Assembly (NCBI GenBank): GCA_963786495.1
Contig: CAWAZL010000005.1
Span: 1 to 64,000, forward strand
Source: JALZKA01 sp963786495
GTDB lineage: Bacteria; Actinomycetota; Thermoleophilia; Solirubrobacterales; 70-9
Direction: 5' to 3'
Length of the DNA stretch: 64,000 nt
Positions 24,278 to 32,857 of the stretch are shown one piece after another (the first letter of the stretch is position 1; every line of letters begins with the position of its first letter). Position numbers and translations under genes: made by a program. The notes beneath the pieces were generated by a model. The model was not told the DNA's origin. It searched no databases and saw only the letters and a list, made by a program, of their open reading frames with translations.

Positions 24278-25342
24278 TTAGCGAATGTCGAAGCCTTCGC
24301 CGCCCAAGCGGCCGATGTCGTTGGAGAGGCCGATCACGAACAGCATGGCCACGAGGATGATCCCCAGCACGCTTGCGCGTTCCATGACGCTGAAGGAGAC
24401 GGGCCGGCCGCGGATCTTCTCGACGATCGACCAGAAGATGTGGCCACCGTCGAGAGGCAGGAACGGGAAGAGGTTGATGATCGCGAGCGAAAGCGAGATC
24501 ACGCCCAGAATGAAGAGCGCCCGCCGGGCGTCAAACTCGATCGCCTGGCGCGTAGTTTCATAAGAGCCGACCACGCCCGAGATCTGCTTGCGCTGCTCAG
24601 CGTCGAAGATGTTCGCGAAGACCTCGGCCGTGCCCGAAGTGATCGCCCACATGGCCCCTGTGGACTTGTCCACTGCCCCCGAGGCGGAGATCGGCGCCGT
24701 GCCAGGCTCAAAGCCGACCAGCATCCTGCCGGCCTCCTCGCTGTAGACCGGGGTGATCGTCTTCGTGATCTCGTTGCCGTTCCGCACGAGCGCGACCTCT
24801 GCGGCGGTCTCGGCCTCGCAGCCGTCCGTCTCGGCGTCGTTGGCGCAGGTGTGCGTCGCGATCTGCTCGCGCAGCGCGTCGAAGTCGCCCGTCACGCCGT
24901 CCACGGACACGAGCTTGTCGCCCGGCTGGAGGATGCCGACCGCGGCTCCGTCGTCCAGGACGGCGGAGACCTCGTTGGTGCCTTCCGAGCCGGTAGAGAA
25001 GAGAGCGAAGAAGATGACGAAGGCGATCACGATGTTCACGAACGGCCCCGCCGCGATCACGAAGATGCGCTTCCAGACCGGCGACGCGTAGTAGGCGCGG
25101 TGAGCGTCCTCAGCCGGGATCTCCTCGTCCGGGTTCATCCCGGTGATCTTCACGAAGCCTCCGAGCGGAATCGCGCCGATCCCGTACTCGGTTTCGCCGC
25201 GCTGGATCGAGAACAGCTTGGGCGGGAAGAAGAGGTAGAAGCGCTCCACCTTCATCCCGACCATCTTCGCTGCGGTGAAGTGCCCGGCCTCGTGGAGGAT
25301 GACCAGCGCGGCGAAGCCCGCGAAGGCCAGAAACCAGCTCAT
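24278..25342 (-). CDS. rseP: Site-2 zinc metalloprotease RseP
   Basis: A 354-residue intramembrane protease that cleaves membrane-anchored regulators such as anti-sigma factors. The zinc motif HEAGH is in LVILHEAGHFTAAKMVG near the first helix. The second motif is LFPFLPLDGGHIFW. A PDZ domain lies between (GAAVGILQPGDKLVSVDGVT). Four hydrophobic helices are seen. Its ATG at 25342 overlaps the true dxr stop (ATGA). Because of indels in dxr, the raw sequence reads as one fused dxr-rseP frame of about 650 codons; this is unlikely to be a natural fusion. The RskA-like gene at 10.4 kb is a conceivable substrate, but no evidence links them. Confidence 0.88.
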   Translation of the reverse strand: MSWFLAFAGFAALVILHEAGHFTAAKMVGMKVERFYLFFPPKLFSIQRGETEYGIGAIPLGGFVKITGMNPDEEIPAEDAHRAYYASPVWKRIFVIAAGPFVNIVIAFVIFFALFSTGSEGTNEVSAVLDDGAAVGILQPGDKLVSVDGVTGDFDALREQIATHTCANDAETDGCEAETAAEVALVRNGNEITKTITPVYSEEAGRMLVGFEPGTAPISASGAVDKSTGAMWAITSGTAEVFANIFDAEQRKQISGVVGSYETTRQAIEFDARRALFILGVISLSLAIINLFPFLPLDGGHIFWSIVEKIRGRPVSFSVMERASVLGIILVAMLFVIGLSNDIGRLGGEGFDIR

Positions 25343-26484
25343 GAGGGCTCGGCCGCGACCGCCTCGAGCGGCGCGGCGGCGTGCCTCGGAGTCGGTCGCG
25401 ATCAGGTCGTCGAAGTGGGTCGGAGGCGCCGCGGGCATCTCTTCAAGCGTACGAGCGACCACGCGAGCGATTGCCGTGAACGGGATCTCTCCGTTGAGGA
25501 ACGCGCTCACTGCGACCTCGTCAGCGGCGTTCAGAACACACGGCGCAGTTCCACCCGCCTCTCCCGCCTCGCGGGCCAGGCGCAGGCACGGGAAGCGCTC
25601 CAGGTCGGGCTCTTCGAAGGTGAGCCTCTCGAGCTGGGCGAGGTCGAGCGACGGCAACGCCACGTCGGCCCGGTCCGGATAGTGGAGCGCATATGAGATC
25701 GGAACGCGCATGTCCGGGTAGCCCAAGTGGGCCATCGACGCGCCGTCGTTCAGGTGGATCAGCGAGTGGATGATCGACTGCGGGTGGACGACCACGTCGA
25801 TGTTCGAGTAGGGCACGTTGAAGAGATGGTGGGCCTCGATCAGCTCCAGGCCCTTGTTGAAGAGCGTTGCCGAGTCGATCGTGATCCGTCCGCCCATCTC
25901 CCATGTCGGGTGCGCGAGCGCCTCGTCGATCGTGACTTCTGACAGGTCCTCCCGCTCGCGGAACGGGCCGCCCGAGGCGGTGAGGACGAGCTTCTCCACC
26001 GTGCCCGGCGCCTCACCGTTGATCAGCTGGAAGAGAGCCGAGTGCTCGGAGTCGACCGGAATGATCTGCGCCTGGGTCGCTTCGGCCAAGGCGGTGATCA
26101 GCTCGCCGCCGACGACGAGGCTCTCCTTGTTCGCGAGGGCGAGATCGATGCCCTCGGTGAGGGCGACGATCGTCGGCCCCAGCCCGGCCGAGCCGGTGAT
26201 CGCGTTCAGGACAAGGTCGGCCTCGGACGTGGCGACGAGCTCACGCACGCCCTCGGGGCCCGACGAGGACGCCGGAGCGCTCGGTCGCGCATCGCTCGGC
26301 GGCGTGCCGGGTCGGCGATCGCGATGCGATCAACCCCGTGCTTGTCGGCCTGCGCGATCGCCTCGTCAGCGCTCGAATGAGCCGAGATGCCGACCAGTTG
26401 AAGGTCTTCCCCCGCAGCCTCGATCACCTCGAGCGCCTGAACGCCGATCGAGCCGGTGGAGCCGAGCACGACCACACGCTTCAT
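25339..26484 (-). CDS. dxr: 1-deoxy-D-xylulose 5-phosphate reductoisomerase (three indels)
   Basis: The committed MEP-pathway enzyme, converting DXP to MEP with NADPH. The N-terminal Rossmann motif RVVVLGSTGSIGVQALEVI is clear. The catalytic-domain motifs LALANKESLVVGGELI, PVDSEHSALFQLING and NPTWEMGG-like HPTWEMGGRITIDSATLFNK are present. Extra bases near 26304 and 26258 interrupt the frame between the Rossmann part and LVATSEADLVLNAITGSAG. Another near 25381 makes the 3' end read into rseP. Corrected, it ends EAVAAEPS with TGA overlapping the rseP ATG, and the length of about 380 residues is normal. Two of the three indels occur in the same context (GGCACGCCGCC). It lies between cdsA and rseP, as in many bacteria. 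Confidence 0.9.
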
Positions 26485-26504
26485 GGCTGGAAGGGTACGA
26501 GCCG

Positions 26505-27392
26505 TTAGTAAAGGAACAGCACGGAGAGGTAGTAGCCGGCCACAATCGTGAAGAGGACGGCGTCCAGCCGGTCGAGGAGGCCGCCGTGGGGTCCGACGGC
26601 GGTGCCTGAGTCCTTGACGCCCAGATCGCGCTTGACCGTGGATTCAAAGAGGTCGCCGATGGGCGCGACCAGCGCGATCGCGGCGCCCATGGCGAGCGCC
26701 TCGGCGCCTGGGAGCCAGTCCTGGTAGAGGCCGGCGAACCAGAACGCCGCGGTGCCTCCGGCGATGCCGAAGACCAGGCCCTCGACCGTCTTCGAGGGGG
26801 AGATCGCGGCGGCCAGGGGATGGCGACCGAAGGCGCGACCGCCGGCGTAGGCGGCGGTGTCCGCGACGATCGTGGCGATCAGGACGTCGATGAGAAGCGC
26901 CTGGCCGTGCTCGGGCAACTCGATCAACAGCACGGCGTGCGCGAAGGGAAGGCCGATCCAGACGATGCCGAGGACCGTCACGGCGGCGGCCACGGTCACG
27001 CCCTTGACTCTTCCACGTAGGACGATGAAGACGAATAGGACAGGGAAGACCGCAACGAGCGCGAGCACCATCTGGAACTGACCCCCGAAGTAGGCGGCGG
27101 CGATGAGACCGGCGGTGGCGAGCATCGCGACGGCCGGGAATGGACGCGCGACTCGTGCCATCGAGAACAGCTCTCCCAGGCAGATTGCTGCGATGACGAA
27201 GATCGCGCCGGCGAAGATCCCTCCGCCCGCGACGATGACCGTGATCGCGAGCGCCGCCCATGGGATTGCCCACAGAAGCCGTGCCATGGTCTCGGGCGCG
27301 AGCAAGGGGCCGCGGGTTGCTTGAGGCTCGCCTTCCGGCTGCGGGGGTTGCTGGGCCGGTCGGCGGCGCCGTGGACGCGGGGGTTCGCTCAT
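26505..27392 (-). CDS. cdsA: Phosphatidate cytidylyltransferase
   Basis: A 295-residue polytopic membrane enzyme that makes CDP-diacylglycerol from phosphatidate and CTP, the precursor used by the pgsA-like enzyme downstream. The family signature S-x2-KR-x4-KD...HGG-x-x-DR-x-D is complete in ESTVKRDLGVKDSGTAVG followed by PHGGLLDRLD. Eight or so hydrophobic segments follow a Pro/Arg-rich cytoplasmic N-terminus (RPRRRRPAQQPPQPEG). The ATG at 27392 is preferred because the upstream in-frame extension would be encoded by a family B repeat. It sits between uppS and dxr in conserved order. Confidence 0.93.
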   Translation of the reverse strand: MSEPPRPRRRRPAQQPPQPEGEPQATRGPLLAPETMARLLWAIPWAALAITVIVAGGGIFAGAIFVIAAICLGELFSMARVARPFPAVAMLATAGLIAAAYFGGQFQMVLALVAVFPVLFVFIVLRGRVKGVTVAAAVTVLGIVWIGLPFAHAVLLIELPEHGQALLIDVLIATIVADTAAYAGGRAFGRHPLAAAISPSKTVEGLVFGIAGGTAAFWFAGLYQDWLPGAEALAMGAAIALVAPIGDLFESTVKRDLGVKDSGTAVGPHGGLLDRLDAVLFTIVAGYYLSVLFLY

Positions 27393-27416
27393 GGCGGGGA
27401 ACACTATGTGTGTGGA

Positions 27417-27483
27417 GGTGCCAGGCACCTTCACGTTTATTGGCGCTTCGCGTTGCCGTGGAAGGACCAGGGTGCCAGGCACC
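27417..27483. repeat. Paired family B dyads (GGTGCCAGGCACC)
   Basis: Exact 13-base dyads at 27417-27429 and 27471-27483, starts 54 bases apart, fill the 93-base gap between uppS and cdsA. The second copy ends two bases from the uppS stop. The architecture matches family A: 6-base arms with one central base. Confidence 0.9.
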
Positions 27484-27485
27484 AA

Positions 27486-28157
27486 CTAGCGTCCGCCGTA
27501 GCGACGCTGCCTGCGCTCGTACTCCGCCAGAGACTCTTCGAAGGCCTCGCGGGTGTAGTCGGGCCAGAGCTCTTCCCTGAAGACGAACTCCGAGTATGCG
27601 CACTGCCACAGGAGGTAGTTCGAGATCCGCTGCTCGCCCGACGTGCGGATGAGGAGGTCCGGGTCGTGCATGTCGGGCGCGTAGAGGTGCGCGCGGAACT
27701 CCTCTTCGGTCGAGCCGCGGAAGCTGCGCGCGGCGTCGACGATCTCGGCGCGCCCCCCGTAGTTGAAGGCGACGAAGAGCGTGATGCGCTCGTTTTGAGC
27801 GGTTGTGTGCTCAGCCCAGTCCATGAGCTCCGTGAGCTCTTCGGAGATGCCCGCGCGCCGGCCGATGAATCGCATGCGAACTCCCTCCTCGTCGAGCTCG
27901 GGCGTCTCGGAGCGGATGCGCTCGGCGAACATCGCCATCAGCCCCGAGACCTCCTCAGGGGAGCGCTGCCAGTTCTCGGTCGAGAATGAGAAGACGGTGA
28001 GCTCCTCGACTCCCAGGCGCGCGGCGTCTCGCAGGCGCTCCTTGACGATGTCGGCGCCGGCGCTGTGCCCCGCGAGGGTCGGCACACCCTTGCGCTCGGC
28101 CCAGCGGCCATTGCCGTCGGTGATGATCGCGACGTAGCGCGGGACCGCGCCGCTCAC
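27486..28157 (-). CDS. uppS: Undecaprenyl diphosphate synthase-type cis-prenyltransferase
   Basis: A 223-residue cis-prenyl transferase that condenses isopentenyl diphosphate to make the long polyprenyl carrier for cell-wall synthesis. The conserved VAIITDGNGRWAERKGVPTL contains the catalytic Asp. TVFSFSTENWQRSPEEV and the C-terminal RTSGEQRISNYLLWQCAYSE are typical. The GTG at 28157 overlaps the frr stop (GTGA). Chain length cannot be read from the sequence, and short-chain actinobacterial forms also exist. Its substrate comes from the MEP genes dxr and ispG nearby. Confidence 0.93.
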   Translation of the reverse strand: MSGAVPRYVAIITDGNGRWAERKGVPTLAGHSAGADIVKERLRDAARLGVEELTVFSFSTENWQRSPEEVSGLMAMFAERIRSETPELDEEGVRMRFIGRRAGISEELTELMDWAEHTTAQNERITLFVAFNYGGRAEIVDAARSFRGSTEEEFRAHLYAPDMHDPDLLIRTSGEQRISNYLLWQCAYSEFVFREELWPDYTREAFEESLAEYERRQRRYGGR

Positions 28158-28729
28158 ACTTCCAGGATCTCTGCTTCCTTGGCCTTCAGGGCCGCGTCGA
28201 TGTTCTTCGTCGCCTCGTCGGTCAGCCGCTGAAGCTCGGACTCGGCGCGGCGCTCGTCGTCCTCGCCGATCTCGCCGTCCTTCTTCAGCTCGCGCAGGTC
28301 GTGCATGACGTCGCGGCGCACGTTGCGGATGGAAATCTTGCCGCCTTCACCCACCCCGTGGACGACCTTGACCATCTCGCGGCGCCGCTCCTCGGTGAGG
28401 TCGGGGATCTGGAGGCGGATGACGTTGCCGTCGTTGGAGGGCGTGAGGCCCAGGTCGGACTCCTGGATCGCCTTCTCGATCAGGCCGATGGAGTTCTTGT
28501 CGAACGGCGTGAGCGTGAGTAGCCGCGCATCCGTCGCAGCGACGTTCGCGAGCTGCTTCAAAGGCGTATCGGCCCCGTAGTAATCGACGATGATCCGGTC
28601 GAGCAGGTGCGGGCTCGCGCGGCCTGTGCGCACGGTCGCGAGCTCTGACTTGCAGGACTCGACGGACTTTTGCATCCGCTCCTCGGCTTCGTCGAGGAGG
28701 ACATCCGACATCGCTTCTTCGTCAGCCAT
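28154..28729 (-). CDS. frr: Ribosome recycling factor
   Basis: A 191-residue RRF that splits post-termination ribosomes with EF-G. Hallmarks are LATVRTGRASPHLLDRIIVD, TPLKQLANVAATDARLLTL and IPDLTEERRREMVKVVHGVG. The length is normal for the family (about 185). It lies 9 bases after pyrH and overlaps uppS by 4 bases in the conserved order tsf-pyrH-frr-uppS. Confidence 0.96.
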   Translation of the reverse strand: MADEEAMSDVLLDEAEERMQKSVESCKSELATVRTGRASPHLLDRIIVDYYGADTPLKQLANVAATDARLLTLTPFDKNSIGLIEKAIQESDLGLTPSNDGNVIRLQIPDLTEERRREMVKVVHGVGEGGKISIRNVRRDVMHDLRELKKDGEIGEDDERRAESELQRLTDEATKNIDAALKAKEAEILEV

Positions 28730-28738
28730 GGCGCAAGA

Positions 28739-29464
28739 CTATTGCGGGCCGCCAACGATCGTCCCGACGCGCTCGCCGTGGACGATTCGCTCGATGTTCT
28801 TCTCGTCGGCGAGGTTGAAGACGTGGATGGGGAGCTTGTTGTCCATACAGAGCGAGAGCGCCGTCGAGTCCATGACGCCGAGGCCCTGCTCGATCGCCTG
28901 CATGTGCGTGATCTCCGGCAGGAACGTCGCGTCCGGGTTGTCGGTCGGGTCTGCGTCGTAGACGCCCTCCACGCCGTGCTTGGCCATCAGGATCGCGTCC
29001 GCGTGAATCTCGAGCGCGCGCAGCGCGGCGGCCGTGTCCGTGGTGAAGAACGGGTTGCCCGTCCCCGCGGCGAAGATCACGATCCGCCCCTTCTCCAGGT
29101 GGCGCATGGCTCGGCGCCGGATGTAGGGCTCGGCGACCTCGGTCACCTGGATCGCGGACATGACGCGCGTGTAGGAGCCCTGCCTCTCGAGCGCGTCCTG
29201 GAGCGTCAGCGCGTTGAGGACGGTCGCGAGCATCCCCATGTAGTCGGCGGTCGCACGGTCCATGCCGGCGGCGGCGCCTGACAGGCCGCGGTAGATGTTG
29301 CCGGCGCCGACGACGACCGCGACCTCCACCCCGCTCTTCGCCAGATCGGAGACCTGGCCGGCGATTCCCTCGACGCGCTCGGGGTCGGTCCCGTACTCCA
29401 GGGAACCCATCAGCGCCTCGCCCGAGAGCTTGAGCATGATTCGCTTGAAGACCGGTTCGCCCAC
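28739..29464 (-). CDS. pyrH: Uridylate kinase (UMP kinase)
   Basis: A 241-residue amino-acid-kinase-fold enzyme that phosphorylates UMP to UDP in pyrimidine synthesis. Typical parts are RIMLKLSGEALMGSLEYGTD, VAVVVGAGNIYRGLSGAAAG and RIVIFAAGTGNPFFTTDTAA, then DSTALSLCMDNKLPIHVFNL. It starts with GTG at 29464. Upstream lies a head-to-tail pair of family A repeats and then tsf, so the repeats interrupt an otherwise compact operon. Confidence 0.96.
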   Translation of the reverse strand: MGEPVFKRIMLKLSGEALMGSLEYGTDPERVEGIAGQVSDLAKSGVEVAVVVGAGNIYRGLSGAAAGMDRATADYMGMLATVLNALTLQDALERQGSYTRVMSAIQVTEVAEPYIRRRAMRHLEKGRIVIFAAGTGNPFFTTDTAAALRALEIHADAILMAKHGVEGVYDADPTDNPDATFLPEITHMQAIEQGLGVMDSTALSLCMDNKLPIHVFNLADEKNIERIVHGERVGTIVGGPQ

Positions 29465-29491
29465 GCGAGACGGCAGGGTATCGGGAGCGGA

Positions 29492-29516
29492 GGGGTCAGA
29501 CCCGGGGTCAGACCCC
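29492..29516. repeat. Two abutting family A dyads
   Basis: GGGGTCAGACCC (29492-29503, last base changed) runs directly into an exact GGGGTCAGACCCC (29504-29516). The pair lies in the 66-base gap between tsf and pyrH, orientated with the minus-strand genes (central T on their sense strand). Confidence 0.88.
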
Positions 29517-29530
29517 TGTGCGGATTGTTA

Positions 29531-30151
29531 CTACTCTTCGCCGACCTGGAAGCGGGCGAAGCGGGCGACGACGATGTTCTCGCCGGTCTTGGCGGCGAGC
29601 TCCTCGCGGAGCTTCTCGATCGTCTTGCCTTCGTAGCGGTCTGAGCGGATGTGCTCCTGCTCGAGGAGGGCAACCTCCTTCGACCACTTCTTGAGCTGGC
29701 CGTCGATGATCTTCTCGACGATGTGCTCCGGCTTGCCCTCTTCCGCGGCCTTGGCCTCGAAGACGCGGCGCTCGGCGTCGCGGGCTTCCTCGGTGATCTC
29801 GTCGGCCGAGACGTAGTGAGGAACCGAAGGCGCGCCTGCGACGTGCAGGGCGACCTCGCGGGCGAACTCGATGAAGTCGTCGTTTCGCGCGACAAAGTCC
29901 GTCTCGCACTGGACCTCGACCATCACGCCGACCTTGCCGTTGGCGTGGATGTAGGTCGCGATCGTGCCCTCGGAGGTCGAGCGGCCGCTGCGCTTGGCGG
30001 CGGACGCCTGGCCCTTCACGCGAAGGATCTCTACGGCCTTGTCCATGTCGCCGGCGGCCTCGACGAGCGCACCCTTCGCGTCCATCATCGCCGCGCCGGT
30101 GCTCTCGCGGAGCGCCTTGACGTCTGCTGCTGAGATTTTCGTATCGCTCAC
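29531..30151 (-). CDS. tsf: Translation elongation factor Ts
   Basis: A 206-residue EF-Ts, the nucleotide exchange factor for EF-Tu. The N-terminal UBA-like part reads SAADVKALRESTGAAMMDAK. The core motif ETDFVARNDDFIEFAREVAL is present. The length corresponds to the short form with a reduced C-terminal core domain, as in many actinobacteria and cyanobacteria. It overlaps the rpsB stop (ATGA). Confidence 0.96.
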   Translation of the reverse strand: MSDTKISAADVKALRESTGAAMMDAKGALVEAAGDMDKAVEILRVKGQASAAKRSGRSTSEGTIATYIHANGKVGVMVEVQCETDFVARNDDFIEFAREVALHVAGAPSVPHYVSADEITEEARDAERRVFEAKAAEEGKPEHIVEKIIDGQLKKWSKEVALLEQEHIRSDRYEGKTIEKLREELAAKTGENIVVARFARFQVGEE

Positions 30152-31053
30152 TTGGAGCCTCCTTCGGGTGCCGCGGCGGGCGCGGCGGGCTGTGCGGGTG
30201 CGGTGCCACCGGCGGCCGCGGCCTGGGCCTTGGCTGCCTGCGAGGCGGCCATCTGGGCCTCTTGTGCCTCACGGCGGGCAGCGTCCTCGGCCTCACGCGC
30301 GGCCTTCTCCTCGGCCTCGCGCTGGCGTTTTGCCTCTTCGTCGGCGCGGCGCTTCTGCTCCGCGGCGCGGAAGTTGCCTGCAGCCTCTTCGACGGCCTCG
30401 CCGATCGTGCCGATCACCATCGAGCACGAGCGGATCGCGTCGTCATTGCCGGGCACGGGGAAATCGACCGGCACCGGGTCGACGTTCGAGTCGACCAGGC
30501 CGATGATCGGCAGGCGTAGGCGCTTGGCCTCTGCCACTGCGATCGCTTCGCGGTTGAGGTCGATCACGAGGACGGCGTCGGGGACCTTCTTCATGTAGCG
30601 GACGCCACCGAGGTTGAACTCGAGCTTTGCGAGCTCGGCCTCGCGCGCCATGCGCTCCTTGGTCGGTAGGAGGCCGAGCTGTCCGCCATCCGCGAGCGTG
30701 CGAAGGTCGTGGAGCCGCTCGATCCGCTTCGACATCGTGTTGAAGTTGGTCAGGAGCCCGCCCAGCCAGCGCTTGTTCACGTACGGCATTTCGCAGCGGT
30801 CGGCCCACTCTTTGACCGAATCTGCCGCCTGCTTCTTCGTGCCGACGAAGAGAACGGTGCCACCCTTGCCGGCGATCTCGGCGCAGAAGCGGCGTGCCTC
30901 GGCCAGGAGATGCTCGGTCTGGAGCAAGTCGATGATGTGGATGCCGTCGTGCTCCCCATGGATGTAGGGGCGCATGCGCGGGTTCCAGCGGCGCGTCTGG
31001 TGGCCGAAATGCAGACCGGCTTGTAGGAGCTCTTTGACTCCGGGCTCTGACAC
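30148..31053 (-). CDS. rpsB: Ribosomal protein S2 with long Ala/Glu-rich tail
   Basis: The 30S protein uS2 (301 residues). The S2 core is complete (about 1-225): KELLQAGLHFGHQTRRWNPR, FVGTKKQAADSVKEWADRC and LVDSNVDPVPVDFPVPGNDD. The remaining 75 residues form a charged helix (KRRADEEAKRQREAEEKAAR) and an Ala/Pro-rich end. This extension is much longer than in Escherichia coli and seems to be of the type found in some actinobacteria. It starts with GTG after AAGGGA and heads the rpsB-tsf-pyrH-frr operon. Confidence 0.95.
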   Translation of the reverse strand: MSEPGVKELLQAGLHFGHQTRRWNPRMRPYIHGEHDGIHIIDLLQTEHLLAEARRFCAEIAGKGGTVLFVGTKKQAADSVKEWADRCEMPYVNKRWLGGLLTNFNTMSKRIERLHDLRTLADGGQLGLLPTKERMAREAELAKLEFNLGGVRYMKKVPDAVLVIDLNREAIAVAEAKRLRLPIIGLVDSNVDPVPVDFPVPGNDDAIRSCSMVIGTIGEAVEEAAGNFRAAEQKRRADEEAKRQREAEEKAAREAEDAARREAQEAQMAASQAAKAQAAAAGGTAPAQPAAPAAAPEGGSK

Positions 31054-31216
31054 TTGAATGTTCCCTTCGGTTTGGTTTGAGTAAGCCCGCGGCGCGTCTG
31101 GGACCCGGTCTTCGGCTGCGCGAGGCGGCCGGGCCGGGCAGGGCCCTTCTGCGTGGATCCACGGGGTAGTGGATTGACCTTGCGTAGGAGAGGTTAGCTA
31201 CGCGTAGGCTGGCGCC
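31054..31216. promoter_or_regulatory. Divergent intergenic region between rpsB and fkbM
   Basis: These 163 bases hold the rpsB leader on the minus strand and the fkbM promoter region on the plus strand. A perfect palindrome CGTGGATCCACG lies at 31152-31163, next to a TTGACC (-35-like) reading toward fkbM. The GC-rich segment 31095-31150 can fold, as expected for a ribosomal-protein leader, but I cannot assign it to a known leader class. Confidence 0.35.
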
Positions 31217-32158
31217 ATGAGCTCGGAAACACAGCGCAGCTTGCCGCGAACGATCGCGAAGCTGGTCGTCAACCATCGCGGCTATCGCAAGGCGTGGCCG
31301 CGGGAGCGCTTCTTCCTTCGCGCCAAGCGCCACACACCTGTAGTGGCCGTGGATACGGGCGGCGCCCGCTACTTCGTCTCCACCTCCGACGAGGCGGTCG
31401 GGCTCGGAATCTTCGCCCATGGCTCACACGAGCGCGATCAGCTCGACGTGGTCGCCGCTGTGCTGGCCGACTGGAGCGGAGTGGCCGATCCATTGCGCGG
31501 CAAGCAATTCCTCGATATCGGCGCGAATATCGGCACGTCGGTGGTCGAGGCGATGGTCTCGCTCGGATGCTCAGGGGGCTGGGCGCTGGAGCCGCATCCC
31601 GGGAACTTCAAGCTCTTGCGGCACAACCTGCTCGAGAACGGCCTCGACGGCAAGGTCGAGGCGCTGGAGATGGCAGTCTCAGAGGCGGACGGGACGGCCA
31701 CGCTCGAGGTCGCCAGGGTGAACATGGGCGACCACCGCGTGCGGGTCGGCGACGCTGCCGGAGGGCGCATGGCTGAGGGAGAGCGCGAGACGATCGACGT
31801 GCCGATGCGATCTTTGGACTCGCTGGTTGCGGATGGGGCGGTCTCGCTGGAAGACGTCGCGCTGGCATGGGTCGATACGCAAGGGCACGAGGCGCATGTG
31901 CTGGCGGGAGCCTCGTGTCTGGCGGAGGCGCGCGTGCCGGCCTACATCGAGTACTGGCCGTACGCGCTCGAGCGCGCAGGCGGCCTCGACAGGCTCAACG
32001 ACATCATCCGGGGCTCCTGGGGCCAGGTGGCGGACATCGGCTTCGGAGGCGATAAGGACGTTTCGCCAGTGCTAGCGAGTGCCATCAAAGAGATAGCGAG
32101 CGCTATCAATCCCGCGGACCCATACGCGTCCACGAATCTGCTGCTCCTACCCCGCTGA
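31217..32158 (+). CDS. FkbM-family methyltransferase
   Basis: A 313-residue S-adenosylmethionine-dependent O-methyltransferase of the FkbM type. The SAM-binding motif QFLDIGANIGTSVVEAMVSL and LEPHPGNFKLLRHNLLENGL are clear. WVDTQGHEAHVLAGASC is the conserved catalytic-region block. The family methylates sugars, polyketides and other small hydroxyl compounds. It is a monocistronic gene whose 3' end overlaps rluD by 12 bases in convergent orientation. The substrate is unknown; a cell-surface glycan would be typical. Confidence 0.87.
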   Translation: MSSETQRSLPRTIAKLVVNHRGYRKAWPRERFFLRAKRHTPVVAVDTGGARYFVSTSDEAVGLGIFAHGSHERDQLDVVAAVLADWSGVADPLRGKQFLDIGANIGTSVVEAMVSLGCSGGWALEPHPGNFKLLRHNLLENGLDGKVEALEMAVSEADGTATLEVARVNMGDHRVRVGDAAGGRMAEGERETIDVPMRSLDSLVADGAVSLEDVALAWVDTQGHEAHVLAGASCLAEARVPAYIEYWPYALERAGGLDRLNDIIRGSWGQVADIGFGGDKDVSPVLASAIKEIASAINPADPYASTNLLLLPR

Positions 32159-32857
32159 GGACTTCGCCGCGGCGAGCGCCGTTGCCAGGTCCGCCGGCAA
32201 ATCGCTCTCGAGCTGAAGTTCCGCTCCCGTCACGGGGTGCGCGAACCCAAGCCTCGCGCTGTGCAGGAACTGGCGCTTGAGCCCGTGCGCGCCACGCCCG
32301 CCGTAGCGCGAGTCCGCCACCAGCGGCAGGTCGATTGCGGCGAAATGTGCCCGGATCTGATGCGTCCGCCCAGTCTCAAGCCGCACCCGCACGAGCGTCA
32401 GCGGCCCGAGCCGCTCCTCGACCTCGAAGTGCGTTCGCGCATCGCGCGACCCGCGCCCGCCCACGGCGCGGCGCTCGGGTGCGCGAAAGTCGCGGCCCAG
32501 GGGCGCGTCAATCGTCCCTGAGCGCGAACGCGGGACGCCCTGGACCATCGCGAGGTACTCGCGCTTCACGTGCCGCTCCTTGATCGCGTCCGAGAGCGCC
32601 CGGTGTGCCTCGTCGGTTCGGGCGACGATCATGAGGCCGGAGGTGTCTTTGTCGAGGCGGTGGACGATGCCCGGGCGTTCCGCGTCCTCACCCCCGCCCA
32701 GGAGATCACCGAGCACATCGACGAGGGTCTCTCCGTGATGGCCCGGCGCGGCGTGGACGACAAGCCCCGCCGGCTTCTCGACGACGGCAAGGTGATCGTC
32801 CGAGTGGACGATCACGACGCCGGCGTCGTCAGCCTGAGGCACGCTCGGGCACCCCAT
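32147..32857 (-). CDS. RluD-type pseudouridine synthase lacking the S4 domain
   Basis: A 236-residue RNA pseudouridine synthase of the RluA/RluD family. The catalytic Asp lies in RPGIVHRLDKDTSGLMIVAR. ALSDAIKERHVKREYLAMVQ, the KR..L block and LVRVRLETGRTHQIRAHFAA are also typical. Most RluD proteins, including those encoded next to lspA, have an N-terminal S4 RNA-binding domain of about 70 residues. Here the protein begins just before the catalytic domain (VVIVHSDDHLAVVEKPAGLV), so S4 is missing. The ATG at 32857 lies inside the lspA 3' end (29-base overlap). The target is probably 23S rRNA, but specificity may be changed. Confidence 0.85.
   Translation of the reverse strand: MGCPSVPQADDAGVVIVHSDDHLAVVEKPAGLVVHAAPGHHGETLVDVLGDLLGGGEDAERPGIVHRLDKDTSGLMIVARTDEAHRALSDAIKERHVKREYLAMVQGVPRSRSGTIDAPLGRDFRAPERRAVGGRGSRDARTHFEVEERLGPLTLVRVRLETGRTHQIRAHFAAIDLPLVADSRYGGRGAHGLKRQFLHSARLGFAHPVTGAELQLESDLPADLATALAAAKSSAG

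Noticed and set aside
24278..26248. Natural Dxr-RseP fusion protein
   Set aside because: The normal ATGA junction appears when one base is removed, and dxr has two further clear insertions.
31054..31216. tRNA or small RNA gene upstream of rpsB
   Set aside because: No cloverleaf or T-loop sequence is visible; the folding potential fits a ribosomal-protein leader better.
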